Below, piece after piece: positions 1-8,824 of a stretch of DNA of 64,000 nucleotides (position 1 is its first letter; each line of letters begins with the position of its first letter). Source of the DNA: Tropicimonas sediminicola (GTDB taxonomy: Bacteria; Pseudomonadota; Alphaproteobacteria; Rhodobacterales; Rhodobacteraceae); assembly GCF_900188335.1 (NCBI RefSeq), contig NZ_FZOY01000001.1, forward strand, positions 248,001-312,000. Reading direction: 5' to 3'. The position numbers were made by a program, and so were the translations under genes. The notes beneath the pieces are model-generated. The model was not told the origin of the DNA. It made no database searches and saw only the letters and a program-made list of their open reading frames with translations.

Positions 1-960
1 GCCTACGAGGAGGGGCTGGCCGCCCTGCGCGCGGGTATGCGCCAGGCGGCGCGCCAGGAGCGTCTGCTGACCGAGCAGCTCGATGCCCGCGACGCGGAGA
101 TTTCCCAGCTGCTCGGTGCGCTGACCTCCATCGAGCGCTCGCCCGCCCCCTTGCTGCTGCTCCACCCCACCGGTCCGGTCGGCATGGCCCGCTCGGGCAT
201 GATGCTGCGCGACCTCACCCCGGAGATCCAGGGCCAGGTCGAGAGCCTGCGCGCCTCGCTGACCGAGATCGCGGTCCTGCAGGCGCTTCGGGAGGAGGCG
301 GAGGAGGCCGTGACGGCCGGGCTGAAGGGCGCGCAGGAGGCCCGCACCGCCCTGTCGCAGGCAATGGCCGACCGCACCGACCTGCCGCGGCGCTTCACCG
401 CCGATCCCGAGCGGATGCGCCGCCTGCTCGCCACGGCCGAGACCATCGACGCCTTCGCCGCCGGGCTCGGCACGCTGGCGCTCGGCCCGTCCGAGAATCC
501 CGACTTCGCCGCGCTCAGGGGCCAGCTTCCCTATCCGGTGCAGGGCGTGGTGCTGCATGGCTTCGGCGCGACCGATGCCGCCGGGGTCACCCGCCCCGGC
601 CTGGTGCTCGCCACCCGCCCCGGCGCGCTGGTCACCGCCCCGGCCGAGGCCACCATCCGTTATGTCGGGCCGCTGCTGGACTACGGAAACGTGATGATCC
701 TTGAGCCGGCCAATGACACTCTTGTGGTGCTTGCCGGCATGGGAACGGTCTATGGTGAGGCAGGCGAGCTCGTGGTCGCCGGTGCCCCCCTGGGCCTGAT
801 GGGCGAAGCGCCGCCGAATGTTCCGGCGGTTGCGGAAGAACCGCAGGAGATGCAAGAGAGTGGTGGCGTCGGGCGCAGCGAGACGCTTTATATGGAGCTG
901 AGACTGGGCGAGGCCCCGGTGGACCCGGCTGAGTGGTTCACCCCGACACAAGGACAATGA
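1..960 (+). CDS. envC: EnvC-like murein hydrolase activator (5' end cut off)
   Basis: The frame is open from base 1, so the N-terminus lies outside the window; 319 residues are visible. The first ~140 residues are charged and helical (a coiled coil of the EnvC type). A compact LytM/M23-like domain follows from about residue 175 (LPYPVQG start) to the end. The histidine metal ligands of active M23 peptidases are not seen where expected around NVMILEPAND and LVVLAGM. This is typical of EnvC/NlpD activators, which switch on amidases at the division septum rather than cut themselves. The C-terminal LYMELRLGEAPVDPAEWF is characteristic of the alphaproteobacterial family. The stop is 7 bases before ctpA, so the two are probably co-transcribed. 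Family assignment is strong; the degenerate site is read by eye. Confidence 0.85.
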   Translation, partial: AYEEGLAALRAGMRQAARQERLLTEQLDARDAEISQLLGALTSIERSPAPLLLLHPTGPVGMARSGMMLRDLTPEIQGQVESLRASLTEIAVLQALREEAEEAVTAGLKGAQEARTALSQAMADRTDLPRRFTADPERMRRLLATAETIDAFAAGLGTLALGPSENPDFAALRGQLPYPVQGVVLHGFGATDAAGVTRPGLVLATRPGALVTAPAEATIRYVGPLLDYGNVMILEPANDTLVVLAGMGTVYGEAGELVVAGAPLGLMGEAPPNVPAVAEEPQEMQESGGVGRSETLYMELRLGEAPVDPAEWFTPTQGQ

Positions 961-967
961 GGACCGC

Positions 968-2311
968 ATGAAGAAGTTCGTGATGGCCGCAGTGGGCGGC
1001 ATAGTGGCAGGCACGGTCGTGACCACCCAGGTAGCCGGTCCGCTGATCGCCCAGGAAGCCGACAGGAACAGTTCCATCTACGAACAGCTCGACCTGTTCG
1101 GCGACATCTTCGAACGGATCCGCGCGCAATATGTCGAGGAGGTCGACGAGCGCGACCTGATCGAGGCGGCGATCAACGGCATGCTGGTCTCGCTCGACCC
1201 GCATTCCAGCTACCTCTCCCCCGACGACGCAGACGACATGCGCGTGCAGACCCGCGGCGAATTCGGCGGTCTCGGCATCGAGGTGACCCAGGAAGAGGGC
1301 TTCGTGAAGGTCGTCTCCCCGATCGACGACACGCCCGCCGACGAGGCCGGCATCGAGGCCGGCGACTTCATCACCCATGTCGACGGCGAGAGCGTACTCG
1401 GCCTGACCCTCGACGAGGCCGTGGACATGATGCGCGGCCCGGTCGGCTCCGAGATCCTCATCACCGTGGTCCGCGAGGGCGTGGACGAGCCCTTCGACGT
1501 GACCATCATCCGCGACACGATCAAGCTCACCGCCGTTCGCACCCGCACCCAGGGCGACACCGTGGTCCTTCGGATCACCACCTTCAACGACCAGACCTAC
1601 CCCAACCTCGAGGAAGGGTTGAAGGAAGCGGTCGAAGAGCTGGGCGGCATGGACAACGTCAACGGTTTCGTGCTCGACCTGCGCAACAACCCGGGCGGCC
1701 TGCTCACCCAGGCGATCAAGGTGTCCGACGGCTTCCTCGACAAGGGCGAGATCGTCTCCACCCGCGGCCGCGACCCGCAGGACGGCGACCGCTACAACGC
1801 CACCGAGGGCGACCTCGCAGAGGGCAAGCCGGTGGTGGTGCTGATCAACGGCGGCTCCGCCTCCGCCTCCGAGATCGTCGCCGGCGCGCTGCAGGATCAC
1901 CGCCGCGCCATCGTCGTCGGCACCAAGAGCTTCGGCAAGGGCTCGGTGCAGACGGTCATGCCGCTGAAGGGCGACGGCGCGATGCGGCTCACCACCGCCC
2001 GCTACTACACGCCCTCCGGCCGCTCGATCCAGGCGCTCGGCGTCTCGCCGGACATCGTCGTGCAGCAGCCGCCGAACCGCCCGGCCTCCGAAGAGGAGGA
2101 GGAGAACGAGGCCGTGAACCGCTTCTCCCGCTCCGAGGCGGACCTGCGCGGCCGTCTGGAAAACGACAGCCTGACCGAGGACGAGCGCCGCCAGATCGAG
2201 GAAGAGCGCCAGAAGGTCGAGGACGCCGCCGCCCTGCGCGAGGAGGATTACCAGCTGGCCTACGCCATCGACATCCTCAAGGGCCTCTCGGCCTTCGATC
2301 CGTCGGAGTGA
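968..2311 (+). CDS. ctpA: C-terminal processing peptidase, S41 family
   Basis: A 447-residue periplasmic serine protease. The N-terminus has a single hydrophobic segment (about residues 4-28, MKKFVMAAVGG start) acting as signal or anchor. A PDZ domain (about 95-170) binds C-terminal substrate tails. The S41 catalytic domain carries the serine cluster GGSASASE at residues 295-302 and the general-base lysine Lys324 in SFGKGSVQ, so the Ser/Lys dyad is intact. The acidic C-terminus (EEEEENEA, then a helical stretch) is usual for the family. It starts 7 bases after envC with GAGGA as ribosome-binding site. In other alphaproteobacteria the envC-ctpA-rppH order is common and links cell-wall hydrolase control with processing of envelope proteins. 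A strong terminator follows at 2333. Confidence 0.93.
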   Translation: MKKFVMAAVGGIVAGTVVTTQVAGPLIAQEADRNSSIYEQLDLFGDIFERIRAQYVEEVDERDLIEAAINGMLVSLDPHSSYLSPDDADDMRVQTRGEFGGLGIEVTQEEGFVKVVSPIDDTPADEAGIEAGDFITHVDGESVLGLTLDEAVDMMRGPVGSEILITVVREGVDEPFDVTIIRDTIKLTAVRTRTQGDTVVLRITTFNDQTYPNLEEGLKEAVEELGGMDNVNGFVLDLRNNPGGLLTQAIKVSDGFLDKGEIVSTRGRDPQDGDRYNATEGDLAEGKPVVVLINGGSASASEIVAGALQDHRRAIVVGTKSFGKGSVQTVMPLKGDGAMRLTTARYYTPSGRSIQALGVSPDIVVQQPPNRPASEEEEENEAVNRFSRSEADLRGRLENDSLTEDERRQIEEERQKVEDAAALREEDYQLAYAIDILKGLSAFDPSE

Positions 2312-2332
2312 CGGGGAGACAACCCGGACGAG

Positions 2333-2359
2333 GGGCGGCTTCGGCCGCCCTTTGCTTTT
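2333..2359 (+). terminator. Rho-independent terminator after ctpA
   Basis: A perfect 7-bp stem GGGCGGC/GCCGCCC closed by a TTCG tetraloop is followed by TTTGCTTTT. It lies 22 bases past the ctpA stop and before rppH. Confidence 0.9.
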
Positions 2360-2412
2360 CCGGCACCTCCGCAGCCCCTTGCGCTCGGCCGCACCGCCCC
2401 GGATAAGACGGC

Positions 2413-2892
2413 ATGACCAAGGATCCCGCAAAGCTCCCCTATCGCCCCTGCGTCGGCGTGATGCTCGTCAACGCCGAGGGCCATGTCTTCGTCGGCCAGC
2501 GCAAGGACAGCGACGTGCCCGCCTGGCAGATGCCCCAGGGCGGCATCGACAAGGGCGAGAGCCCGCGCGAGGCGGCCCTGCGCGAGCTCTGGGAAGAAAC
2601 CGGGGTGACCGCCGACCTCGTCGAATGCGTGGCGGAAACCGAGGACTGGGTCCGCTACGACCTGCCCGCCGAACTGGTCGGCAAGGTCTGGAAGGGCAAG
2701 TACCGCGGCCAGGAGCAGAAATGGATCCTCTGCCGCTTCCTTGGCAGCGACGACCAGATCCGGATCGAGACAGATCATCCCGAGTTCTCCGAATGGTGCT
2801 GGCTCCCCGCCAGCGAGCTGGTCGAGAACATCGTCCCCTTCAAGCGCGCGGTCTACGAGGCCGTGGTCGAGGCCTTCTCCGAGCATATCTGA
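2413..2892 (+). CDS. rppH: RNA pyrophosphohydrolase, Nudix family
   Basis: A 159-residue Nudix hydrolase that removes pyrophosphate from the 5' triphosphate end of mRNA, opening it to RNase E decay. The Nudix box GX5EX7REUXEEXGU is complete at residues 43-65 (GGIDKGES, then [14 protein letters not shown]). The N-terminal [13 protein letters not shown] and the internal PAWQMPQGG are typical of RppH/IalA proteins rather than ADP-ribose or MutT-type Nudix enzymes. Length is normal. It lies between the ctpA terminator and the dnaE2 LexA-like box, so it is probably its own unit. In host-associated relatives the same protein is called invasion-associated IalA. Confidence 0.93.
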   Translation: MTKDPAKLPYRPCVGVMLVNAEGHVFVGQRKDSDVPAWQMPQGGIDKGESPREAALRELWEETGVTADLVECVAETEDWVRYDLPAELVGKVWKGKYRGQEQKWILCRFLGSDDQIRIETDHPEFSEWCWLPASELVENIVPFKRAVYEAVVEAFSEHI

Positions 2893-2932
2893 TCCCGCCT
2901 GCGTGGCGCGCCGAGATTCCCGCTTCGAAAGA

Positions 2933-2947
2933 GAACAAAACGGGAAT
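2933..2947 (+). promoter_or_regulatory. LexA-like (SOS) box before dnaE2
   Basis: GAACAAAACGGGAAT fits GAAC-N7-GAAC, the alphaproteobacterial LexA operator, at 7 of 8 specified bases (last C is T). It ends 11 bases before the dnaE2 start, so a bound repressor would block transcription or initiation. SOS control is expected for dnaE2 in this class. Confidence 0.65.
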
Positions 2948-2958
2948 AAAATGATGGG

Positions 2959-5900
2959 ATGCCTGACTCGCCGCCCCATATCTCTGGTTCTGATCCATCT
3001 CCGCCCGAGGGCGATCTCGGTGCGGGCTTCGCGGAACTCTCGGCCACCTCCAACTTCACCTTTCTGACCGGCGCCTCGCACCCGGAGGAATACATGGAAC
3101 GCGCGGCCCTGACCGGGCTGGCGGCGCTGGTGATCGCGGACGAGAACTCGGTGGCCGGGATCGTGCGGGCCCATGCGCAGGCGCGGGAGATCGCGCGCAT
3201 CGTGGCGGAGCGGCGGGCGGCGGAGGCGGCGGATGGCCCGATCGGGCCGCCACGGCCCGCGCATCTGCCGGCCCCGCCCTCGCTCGCCATCCGCAATGTT
3301 CCGCGGCTGATCCCCGGCGCGCGGATCGTGCTGGAGGACGGGGTTTCAGTCACCGCGCTGCCGCGCGACCGGGCGGCCTGGGGGCGGCTTTGCCGGCTGA
3401 TCTCGCTGGGCCGGCTCCGGGCCGAGAAGGGGGGATGCCTGCTGCGGCTGGAGGACCTGCTGGAATGGGGGGAGGGGATGGAGCTGCTTCTCCACCCCGG
3501 GACCTCTCCAGGCGCGCCGCCGGATTCGGGCGGCGCGGGCGCGTGGCTGTCACGGGCGGAGCGTTTGACGCGCCGCTTCGGCGGGTCCGTGCACCTGGTG
3601 ATGGCGCCGCGCTACGACGGCCAGGATGCCGCGCGGTTCGACTGGCTGGCGCGGCTGGCCGAGCGGCTCGGGGTCGACACAATCGCCTCTGCCGAGCCGC
3701 GCATGCACCACGGCCGCCGCCGCCAGATGGCCGATGTGCTCACCGCGATCCGCACCGGCTGCCGGATCGAGCAGCTGGGCCGTGCGGCGCTGGCCAATGG
3801 CGAGTGCCGCCTGCGCACGGAGGCCGAGATGCGGCAGATGCTCGGGCCCCACGCGGCGGCGGTGGACCGGACCGGTCAGGTCGCCGCGCGCTGCCGTTTC
3901 AGCCTCGACGCGCTGCGCTACGAGTACCCGTCCGAGGTCACGGGCGGCGAGAGCGCGGATGGCCGGCTGGAGCGGCTGTCCCGCGAAGGGCTGCGCTGGC
4001 GCTACCCCTCCGGTGCGCCGCCCAAGGTCAAGGCGCAGCTCGAGCACGAACTCGCGCTGATCGCAAAGCTCGGCTTCGCGCCCTATTTCCTGACCGTGCA
4101 CGACATCGTGGCCTTTGCCCGTTCGCGCAATATCCTCTGCCAGGGGCGGGGGTCGGCCGCCAATTCGGTGGTCTGCTACGCGCTCGGCGTCACCTCCGTC
4201 AGCCCGGAGATCGGTACCATGGTCTTCGAGCGCTTCGTCTCCGAGGCCCGCGGCGAGCCGCCCGACATCGACGTCGACTTCGAGCACGAGCGCCGCGAGG
4301 AGGTGATCCAGCACATTTACGAGCGCTACGGCCGCCACCGGGCCGGGCTCTGCGCCACCGTGATCCATTACCGGGGCAAGCGGGCCGTGCGGGAGGTGGG
4401 GGCGGCGATGGGGCTCAGCCAGGACACCGTCGCCGCGCTCTCCAGCCAGATCTGGGGCTGGGGCAACATGAAGGGGATGGAGGATGCGCGGATGCGCGAG
4501 ATCGGGCTCGACCCGACCGACCGCCGCCTGCGCCAGACCATGCGCCTGATCGCCGAGATCCAGGGCTTCCCGCGCCACCTCAGCCAGCATGTCGGCGGCT
4601 TCATCGTCACCGAGGGCCGGCTGGACGAGCTCTGCCCGGTGGAGAACGCCACGATGGAGGATCGCACGGTCATCCCCTGGGACAAGGACGACATCGACAC
4701 CCTCGGCATCCTCAAGGTCGATATCCTCGCGCTCGGCATGCTGACCTGCATCCGCAAGGCCTTCGACCTGCTGGAGCAGCATCATGGGCTCGATTACACG
4801 CTCGCCACCCTGCCGCCCGAGGACCCGGCGACCTACGACATGCTTTGCAAGGCCGACAGTCTTGGCGTCTTCCAGGTCGAGAGCCGGGCGCAGATGAACT
4901 TCCTGCCACGGATGCGGCCGCGCTGCTTCTACGACCTGGTGATCGAGGTGGCGATCATCCGCCCCGGCCCGATCCAGGGCGACATGGTCCATCCCTACAT
5001 CCGGCGCCGCAACGGCGAGGAGGAGGTGCGCTTCCCCTCCGACGCCCTCGGCGCGGTGCTGGCCAAGACCCTCGGCGTGCCGCTCTTCCAGGAGCAGGCC
5101 ATGCAGATCGCCATCGTCGGCGCGGGCTTCACGCCGGAAGAGGCGGACCGGCTGCGCCGCTCGCTCGCGACCTTCAAGAAGCACGGCAACGTCAGCGAGT
5201 TCCACGACCGCTTCATGGCCGGAATGCGCGCCAACGGCTACGATGAGGACTTCTCCGCCCGCTGTTTCAGCCAGATCGAAGGCTTCGGCTCCTACGGCTT
5301 CCCCGAAAGCCACGCCGCGAGCTTTGCCCTGCTGGTCTATGCCTCGGCCTGGCTCAAGCGGCACCATCCCGGCGTCTTTGCCTGCGCCCTGCTGAATTCG
5401 CAGCCCATGGGATTCTACGCCCCGGCGCAGATCGTCCGCGATGCGCGCGAGCACGGGGTGACGGTGCTGCCGGTCTCGATCAACGCCTCCTACTGGGACA
5501 ACGTGTTGGAACCCGACGGGCGCGGCGGGCTGGCGCTCAGGCTCGGGTTCCGGCAGATCAAGGCGATGCGGGAGGAGGAGGCGGGCTGGATCGCCGCCGC
5601 CCGCGGCAACGGCTACCTCGCGCTGGAGGAGGTCTGGCGCCGCGCCGGCACCCCGCCCAACCTGCTGGAAGTGCTGGCCGAGGCCGATGCCTTTGCCGAT
5701 ATCGGCCTGAGCCGGCGCGAGGCGCTGTGGGAGGCGCGGGCGCTTCGGGCGGCGCGACCGCTGCCGCTCTTCGCCGGCGGGCTGGAGGGCGAGGGGATCG
5801 TGGAGCCCGCGGCCCACCTGCCGGAGATGACGCTCGGCGAGCAGGTGGTGGAGGATTACGTCTCCATGCGGCTCACCCTGCGGGCCCACCCGCTGGCGCT

Positions 5901-5970
5901 GCTGCGGTCGCGGCTGACCCCCGGCCGCAGGGCGCCGCTGCCGCCTCCGAAATCCGTTCCCGAGCGCTGA
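2959..5970 (+). CDS. dnaE2: Error-prone DNA polymerase DnaE2, C-terminally truncated
   Basis: A 1003-residue C-family polymerase of the DnaE2 (ImuC) type, used for translesion and mutagenic synthesis. The PHP domain opens with TSNFTFLTGASHPEE, which replaces the HxH metal motif of replicative DnaE as DnaE2 proteins do. The palm contains PDIDVDFEHERREE with the catalytic aspartates, then KVDILALGML and the finger region. ATG 2959 is forced by an in-frame stop at 2947. Family members usually run about 100 residues further, with an OB-fold after the VVEDYVSMRLTLRAHPLALLR segment. Here the frame stops soon after that segment in a Pro/Arg tail, so the OB-fold is absent. No imuA or imuB lies beside it, although the usual cassette is imuA-imuB-dnaE2. 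Whether the product still works with ImuB elsewhere is unknown. Confidence 0.9.
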   Translation: MPDSPPHISGSDPSPPEGDLGAGFAELSATSNFTFLTGASHPEEYMERAALTGLAALVIADENSVAGIVRAHAQAREIARIVAERRAAEAADGPIGPPRPAHLPAPPSLAIRNVPRLIPGARIVLEDGVSVTALPRDRAAWGRLCRLISLGRLRAEKGGCLLRLEDLLEWGEGMELLLHPGTSPGAPPDSGGAGAWLSRAERLTRRFGGSVHLVMAPRYDGQDAARFDWLARLAERLGVDTIASAEPRMHHGRRRQMADVLTAIRTGCRIEQLGRAALANGECRLRTEAEMRQMLGPHAAAVDRTGQVAARCRFSLDALRYEYPSEVTGGESADGRLERLSREGLRWRYPSGAPPKVKAQLEHELALIAKLGFAPYFLTVHDIVAFARSRNILCQGRGSAANSVVCYALGVTSVSPEIGTMVFERFVSEARGEPPDIDVDFEHERREEVIQHIYERYGRHRAGLCATVIHYRGKRAVREVGAAMGLSQDTVAALSSQIWGWGNMKGMEDARMREIGLDPTDRRLRQTMRLIAEIQGFPRHLSQHVGGFIVTEGRLDELCPVENATMEDRTVIPWDKDDIDTLGILKVDILALGMLTCIRKAFDLLEQHHGLDYTLATLPPEDPATYDMLCKADSLGVFQVESRAQMNFLPRMRPRCFYDLVIEVAIIRPGPIQGDMVHPYIRRRNGEEEVRFPSDALGAVLAKTLGVPLFQEQAMQIAIVGAGFTPEEADRLRRSLATFKKHGNVSEFHDRFMAGMRANGYDEDFSARCFSQIEGFGSYGFPESHAASFALLVYASAWLKRHHPGVFACALLNSQPMGFYAPAQIVRDAREHGVTVLPVSINASYWDNVLEPDGRGGLALRLGFRQIKAMREEEAGWIAAARGNGYLALEEVWRRAGTPPNLLEVLAEADAFADIGLSRREALWEARALRAARPLPLFAGGLEGEGIVEPAAHLPEMTLGEQVVEDYVSMRLTLRAHPLALLRSRLTPGRRAPLPPPKSVPER

Positions 5971-6026
5971 TCCGCTTGCTATCATTGCCCCGGTCGGTGC
6001 GCTGCGCGGCCCGTCCGGGCAAAGCC

Positions 6027-6040
6027 TTGATCCAGATCAT
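6027..6040 (+). promoter_or_regulatory. FNR/FnrL-type box
   Basis: TTGATCCAGATCAT matches TTGAT-N4-ATCAA at 9 of 10 bases. It lies 97 bases before the start of the small Lys-rich gene, a workable position for activation under low oxygen. No convincing -10 element was found at the ideal distance. Confidence 0.5.
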
Positions 6041-6136
6041 TGGGATGGCCTTCGCGACGCGGCAGCCTGTGAGGCATCGGATCCCGTGCGACACGCAAGA
6101 CCCGACTCGGATTGTCATGCTGGTGGAGAGGAGGCC

Positions 6137-6331
6137 ATGACGAGCAAGCCAAACAAGGGTGCGAAAAAGGCGAAGAAGGACGCGGACAAGGCTGTGAAGG
6201 CCGCCGCGAAGGCGGGAGAGGACCGGCACGAGAAGGTCCCCGAAGCCGCCGAGAACATGGAGCACACGCTGCGCCGCCTCAACGCCGAGAAGGAAAAGAA
6301 GCGGGCACAGAACCCCGGCCTGTATCTCTGA
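6137..6331 (+). CDS. Small Lys/Ala-rich hypothetical protein
   Basis: A 64-residue basic, helical protein (MTSKPNKGAKKAKKDADKAV start) with about one Lys in five, no Cys and no membrane segment. The frame extends to 6086, but ATG 6137 is preferred because GGAGAGG stands 7 bases upstream of it. The composition resembles small histone-like or stress-type basic peptides, but no family is recognised. It stands alone between dnaE2 and a convergent oxidoreductase, behind an FNR-type box, which suggests oxygen-dependent expression. The product could bind nucleic acid, but that rests only on charge. Confidence 0.65.
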   Translation: MTSKPNKGAKKAKKDADKAVKAAAKAGEDRHEKVPEAAENMEHTLRRLNAEKEKKRAQNPGLYL

Positions 6332-6374
6332 GAGCCTTCGCTCGGAACAACGACGTGCGCCGGACGCCTCCGGC

Positions 6375-7433
6375 TCACGTCTCCTCGTTCACGGCCAGAA
6401 CGATCTTGCCGATATGCGCCTTGGCCTCGAAGGCCTCCTGCGCCGCACCGATCTCCTCCAGCGGAAAGACCCGCGCCACGAGGGGGGCGATCCGGCCGGC
6501 CTCGATGTGGTCCATCAGGTTGGGAAACACATCCGGGTCGAGCACCGTGCAGCCGAACAGGCTGAGATCCTTCAGGTACAGCGTGCGCACGTCCAGCGTC
6601 ACCATCGGGCCCGCGATCGCGCCCGACACCGCATAGCGCCCGCCCGGGCGCAGCACGTCCAGCATAAGCGCCCAGTCCGGGCCGGCGACGAGGTCGATCA
6701 CCACGTCCACGCAGTTCTCGCCGAGCGCCTTCAGGCTGTCGGCATCGCGGGCCACCGTCTCGTCGGCGCCGATCTGGCTCAGCGCGGCCGCCTTGCTGGA
6801 GCTGGTCGCCGCGATCACATGCGCGCCCCGCGCCTTGGCGAGTTGCACGGCCGCCGACCCCACGCCGCCCGAGGCGCCGGTCACCAGAACCCGGTCGCCT
6901 TCGCAGACGCTTGCGCGGGTGAGCATGTTCTCGGCGGTGGAATAGGAGCAGGGAAAGGAGCCGAGCTCGACGCTGCTCAGCGGGCTGCGCACGGCATGGG
7001 CATGGCGGGAGGCGACCACGGTGAACTCCGCAAAGCCCCCGTCGACCTCGGAGCCGAAGTACCACGGCTGCTCCAGCATCCGCCCGCCGGCCTCGCGGAG
7101 GCTCGGTTCGACGAGAACGCGCTCGCCGATGCGGCTGTGCGGCACGCCGGTGCCGACGGCGACGATCTCGCCGCAGACATCCGCGCCCTGGATGCGCGGG
7201 AACTGGAGCGCCTTGCCGGTCCAGCCCGCATCCGCCGCGTCGTTGTCTCGCTTGGAGTACCAGCCGACGCGGGTGTTGATATCGGTGTTGTTGACGCCGG
7301 CGGCGTGCACCCGGACCAGGACCTCGCCCCGGACCGGCTTCGGCACCGGAACGTCGGTTCGAAAGGAGAGCGCCTCGGGGCCCCCGTGGCCCGTCAGGCA
7401 CACGGCTCTCATACGGTCGGGGATCGGTTCCAT
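6375..7433 (-). CDS. MDR-family zinc-type alcohol dehydrogenase / quinone oxidoreductase
   Basis: A 352-residue medium-chain dehydrogenase/reductase. The N-terminal GroES-like fold (residues 30-135) contains QGADVCGEIVAVG. The Rossmann domain carries VLVTGASGGVGSAAVQLAKARGA (about 165-187) for NAD(P)H. The cysteine ligands of a structural zinc lobe are missing, so a zeta-crystallin-like quinone/enone reductase is more likely than a true zinc alcohol dehydrogenase. ATG 7433 has GAGAGGAG upstream. It lies downstream of the TsoY-like gene on the same strand, but a terminator separates them. The exact substrate cannot be read from the sequence. Confidence 0.85.
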   Translation of the reverse strand: MEPIPDRMRAVCLTGHGGPEALSFRTDVPVPKPVRGEVLVRVHAAGVNNTDINTRVGWYSKRDNDAADAGWTGKALQFPRIQGADVCGEIVAVGTGVPHSRIGERVLVEPSLREAGGRMLEQPWYFGSEVDGGFAEFTVVASRHAHAVRSPLSSVELGSFPCSYSTAENMLTRASVCEGDRVLVTGASGGVGSAAVQLAKARGAHVIAATSSSKAAALSQIGADETVARDADSLKALGENCVDVVIDLVAGPDWALMLDVLRPGGRYAVSGAIAGPMVTLDVRTLYLKDLSLFGCTVLDPDVFPNLMDHIEAGRIAPLVARVFPLEEIGAAQEAFEAKAHIGKIVLAVNEET

Positions 7434-7544
7434 CGCACGCTCCTCTCGCTGCCGGTCCGACCGAGGCTAGCGGAGGCCGCTGCGGGATGCGACCCCCCAA
7501 GGCCCGGAAAATGCAGGATAGAACATCGTAAGGGAGCGGGCAGC

Positions 7545-7571
7545 AAAACGGGCGACCCGCGGGCCGCCCGT
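7545..7571 (-). terminator. Terminator after the TsoY-like gene
   Basis: On the minus strand ACGGGCG/CGCCCGT form a 7-bp stem around a 10-base loop, followed by TTTTG. It lies 26 bases past the stop of the membrane protein gene. Confidence 0.75.
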
Positions 7572-7596
7572 CCTGTCCGTGCCGCGCGTGAGCGGG

Positions 7597-8808
7597 TTAT
7601 TCGGCCGGCACCGCCGCGCCCGGGTGGCTCTTGCCGAAATGCTGCCGGTTGAGCCGGACCACTAGGGCGATCATCGCGACCTGCAGGGCCACCGCGATGG
7701 CCGAGATGGCGAGATAGGCCAGCGAGTACTTGTCAACGATCCCCGAGGCCACGAGCCCCTTGTTCAGCCAGAAGTGCAGCATGACCGAGAGCGCGACGCC
7801 GGGGCAGACCAGCGCGTATGAACCCGGCGAGGTCTTGGAGCCGAAGACGAAGTCGTTCCAGTAGTGCTGGCGGCGCAGCACGAGCAGTCCGAGCGAGAGG
7901 AAGATGATCTGGACCGTCATCAGCCGGGTCAGGAAGACCAGCGTCTCGACCGGCGCCGAATGGGCGTCGAAGGTCACATGCATGCCGTGCGATTGGCGCA
8001 GGAACATGATCCCCAGCACCGTCATGATCGGCACGACGATCATCAGCGTCGGCCCGGCTTCGCGCGCGGTGCCGTGATGCAGCATCGAGTTGAAGGCGGT
8101 GATCGCGGCGACGACGGTATAGATGACCGAGGCGAAGCCGAAGAAGGTCGACCCGATCAGCGCGATCCCGGCGATCACCGTGTTGTGGCTCATCGCGGCC
8201 GGCGCGGCAAAGCCCACCGCCACCATCGCCAGCGCGAATGCCGGCAGGAGCTGGGCGAAGGAGTTGTGCGCGGTGACGTCGAAGAGCCCGCCCTTGGCCA
8301 ACACCCGGCCGAGGAAATCGCCGATATAGCCAAGCGCCTGCAGGCCGATCAGCAGGAACGCGATCATGGCGAAGGGAAAGAGATACTCCACGATGCTCCA
8401 GAGCTGGGGCACGAAGGCGAGCCCGGCCACGAACATGCCGTTCACCGCCATCGCCAGCGCCAGGGGCATTGCGAGGATCGAGGTCTCGCCGTTGGAGTTG
8501 CGAAGGCGCTCGAAGGCCTCGGTCCGGCGGAAGGCCGAGAAGGCGCGCAGGTTCCAGACCAGGTATTTCAGGTTAAGGAAGACGAAAACCGCGATCCCGA
8601 TCCAGGCCACGAGGATCGCCGCCTGCTGGATTGCGCCGCCGGTGGTGAGCGCGGCCCAGATGTGCTCGAAGGTCGGCACCGGCACGCCCGGGTGCGGCAC
8701 CCAGAAGAACAGGTACATGAAGAACGACACGGACAAGCCGCCAGCGCCGAGCGAGGCGAGGAAGTAGAGCGGTGAGTAGTTGTCGGCAGGGCGTGTGGAC
8801 GAGGACAT
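7597..8808 (-). CDS. Ten-helix membrane protein, TsoY / TDT-SLAC1-like
   Basis: A 403-residue inner-membrane protein with about ten hydrophobic helices. The first is SPLYFLASLGAGGLSVSFFM; later segments include MIAFLLIGLQALGYI and LVFLTRLMTVQIIFLSLGL. The N-terminal pattern and helix number match the TsoY family of (seleno)proteins, related to the tellurite-resistance/dicarboxylate transporter/SLAC1 fold and associated with sulfur-oxidation genes in other bacteria. ATG 8808 has GGAGAG upstream. The upstream ATTC-N8-GAAT site fits control by a sulfane-sulfur-sensing ArsR repressor (SqrR/BigR type) and supports a sulfur-related role. Transport substrate is unknown. The TsoY name is from memory of the family pattern. 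Confidence 0.75.
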   Translation of the reverse strand: MSSSTRPADNYSPLYFLASLGAGGLSVSFFMYLFFWVPHPGVPVPTFEHIWAALTTGGAIQQAAILVAWIGIAVFVFLNLKYLVWNLRAFSAFRRTEAFERLRNSNGETSILAMPLALAMAVNGMFVAGLAFVPQLWSIVEYLFPFAMIAFLLIGLQALGYIGDFLGRVLAKGGLFDVTAHNSFAQLLPAFALAMVAVGFAAPAAMSHNTVIAGIALIGSTFFGFASVIYTVVAAITAFNSMLHHGTAREAGPTLMIVVPIMTVLGIMFLRQSHGMHVTFDAHSAPVETLVFLTRLMTVQIIFLSLGLLVLRRQHYWNDFVFGSKTSPGSYALVCPGVALSVMLHFWLNKGLVASGIVDKYSLAYLAISAIAVALQVAMIALVVRLNRQHFGKSHPGAAVPAE

Positions 8809-8824
8809 CGATTCTCTCCATCAA

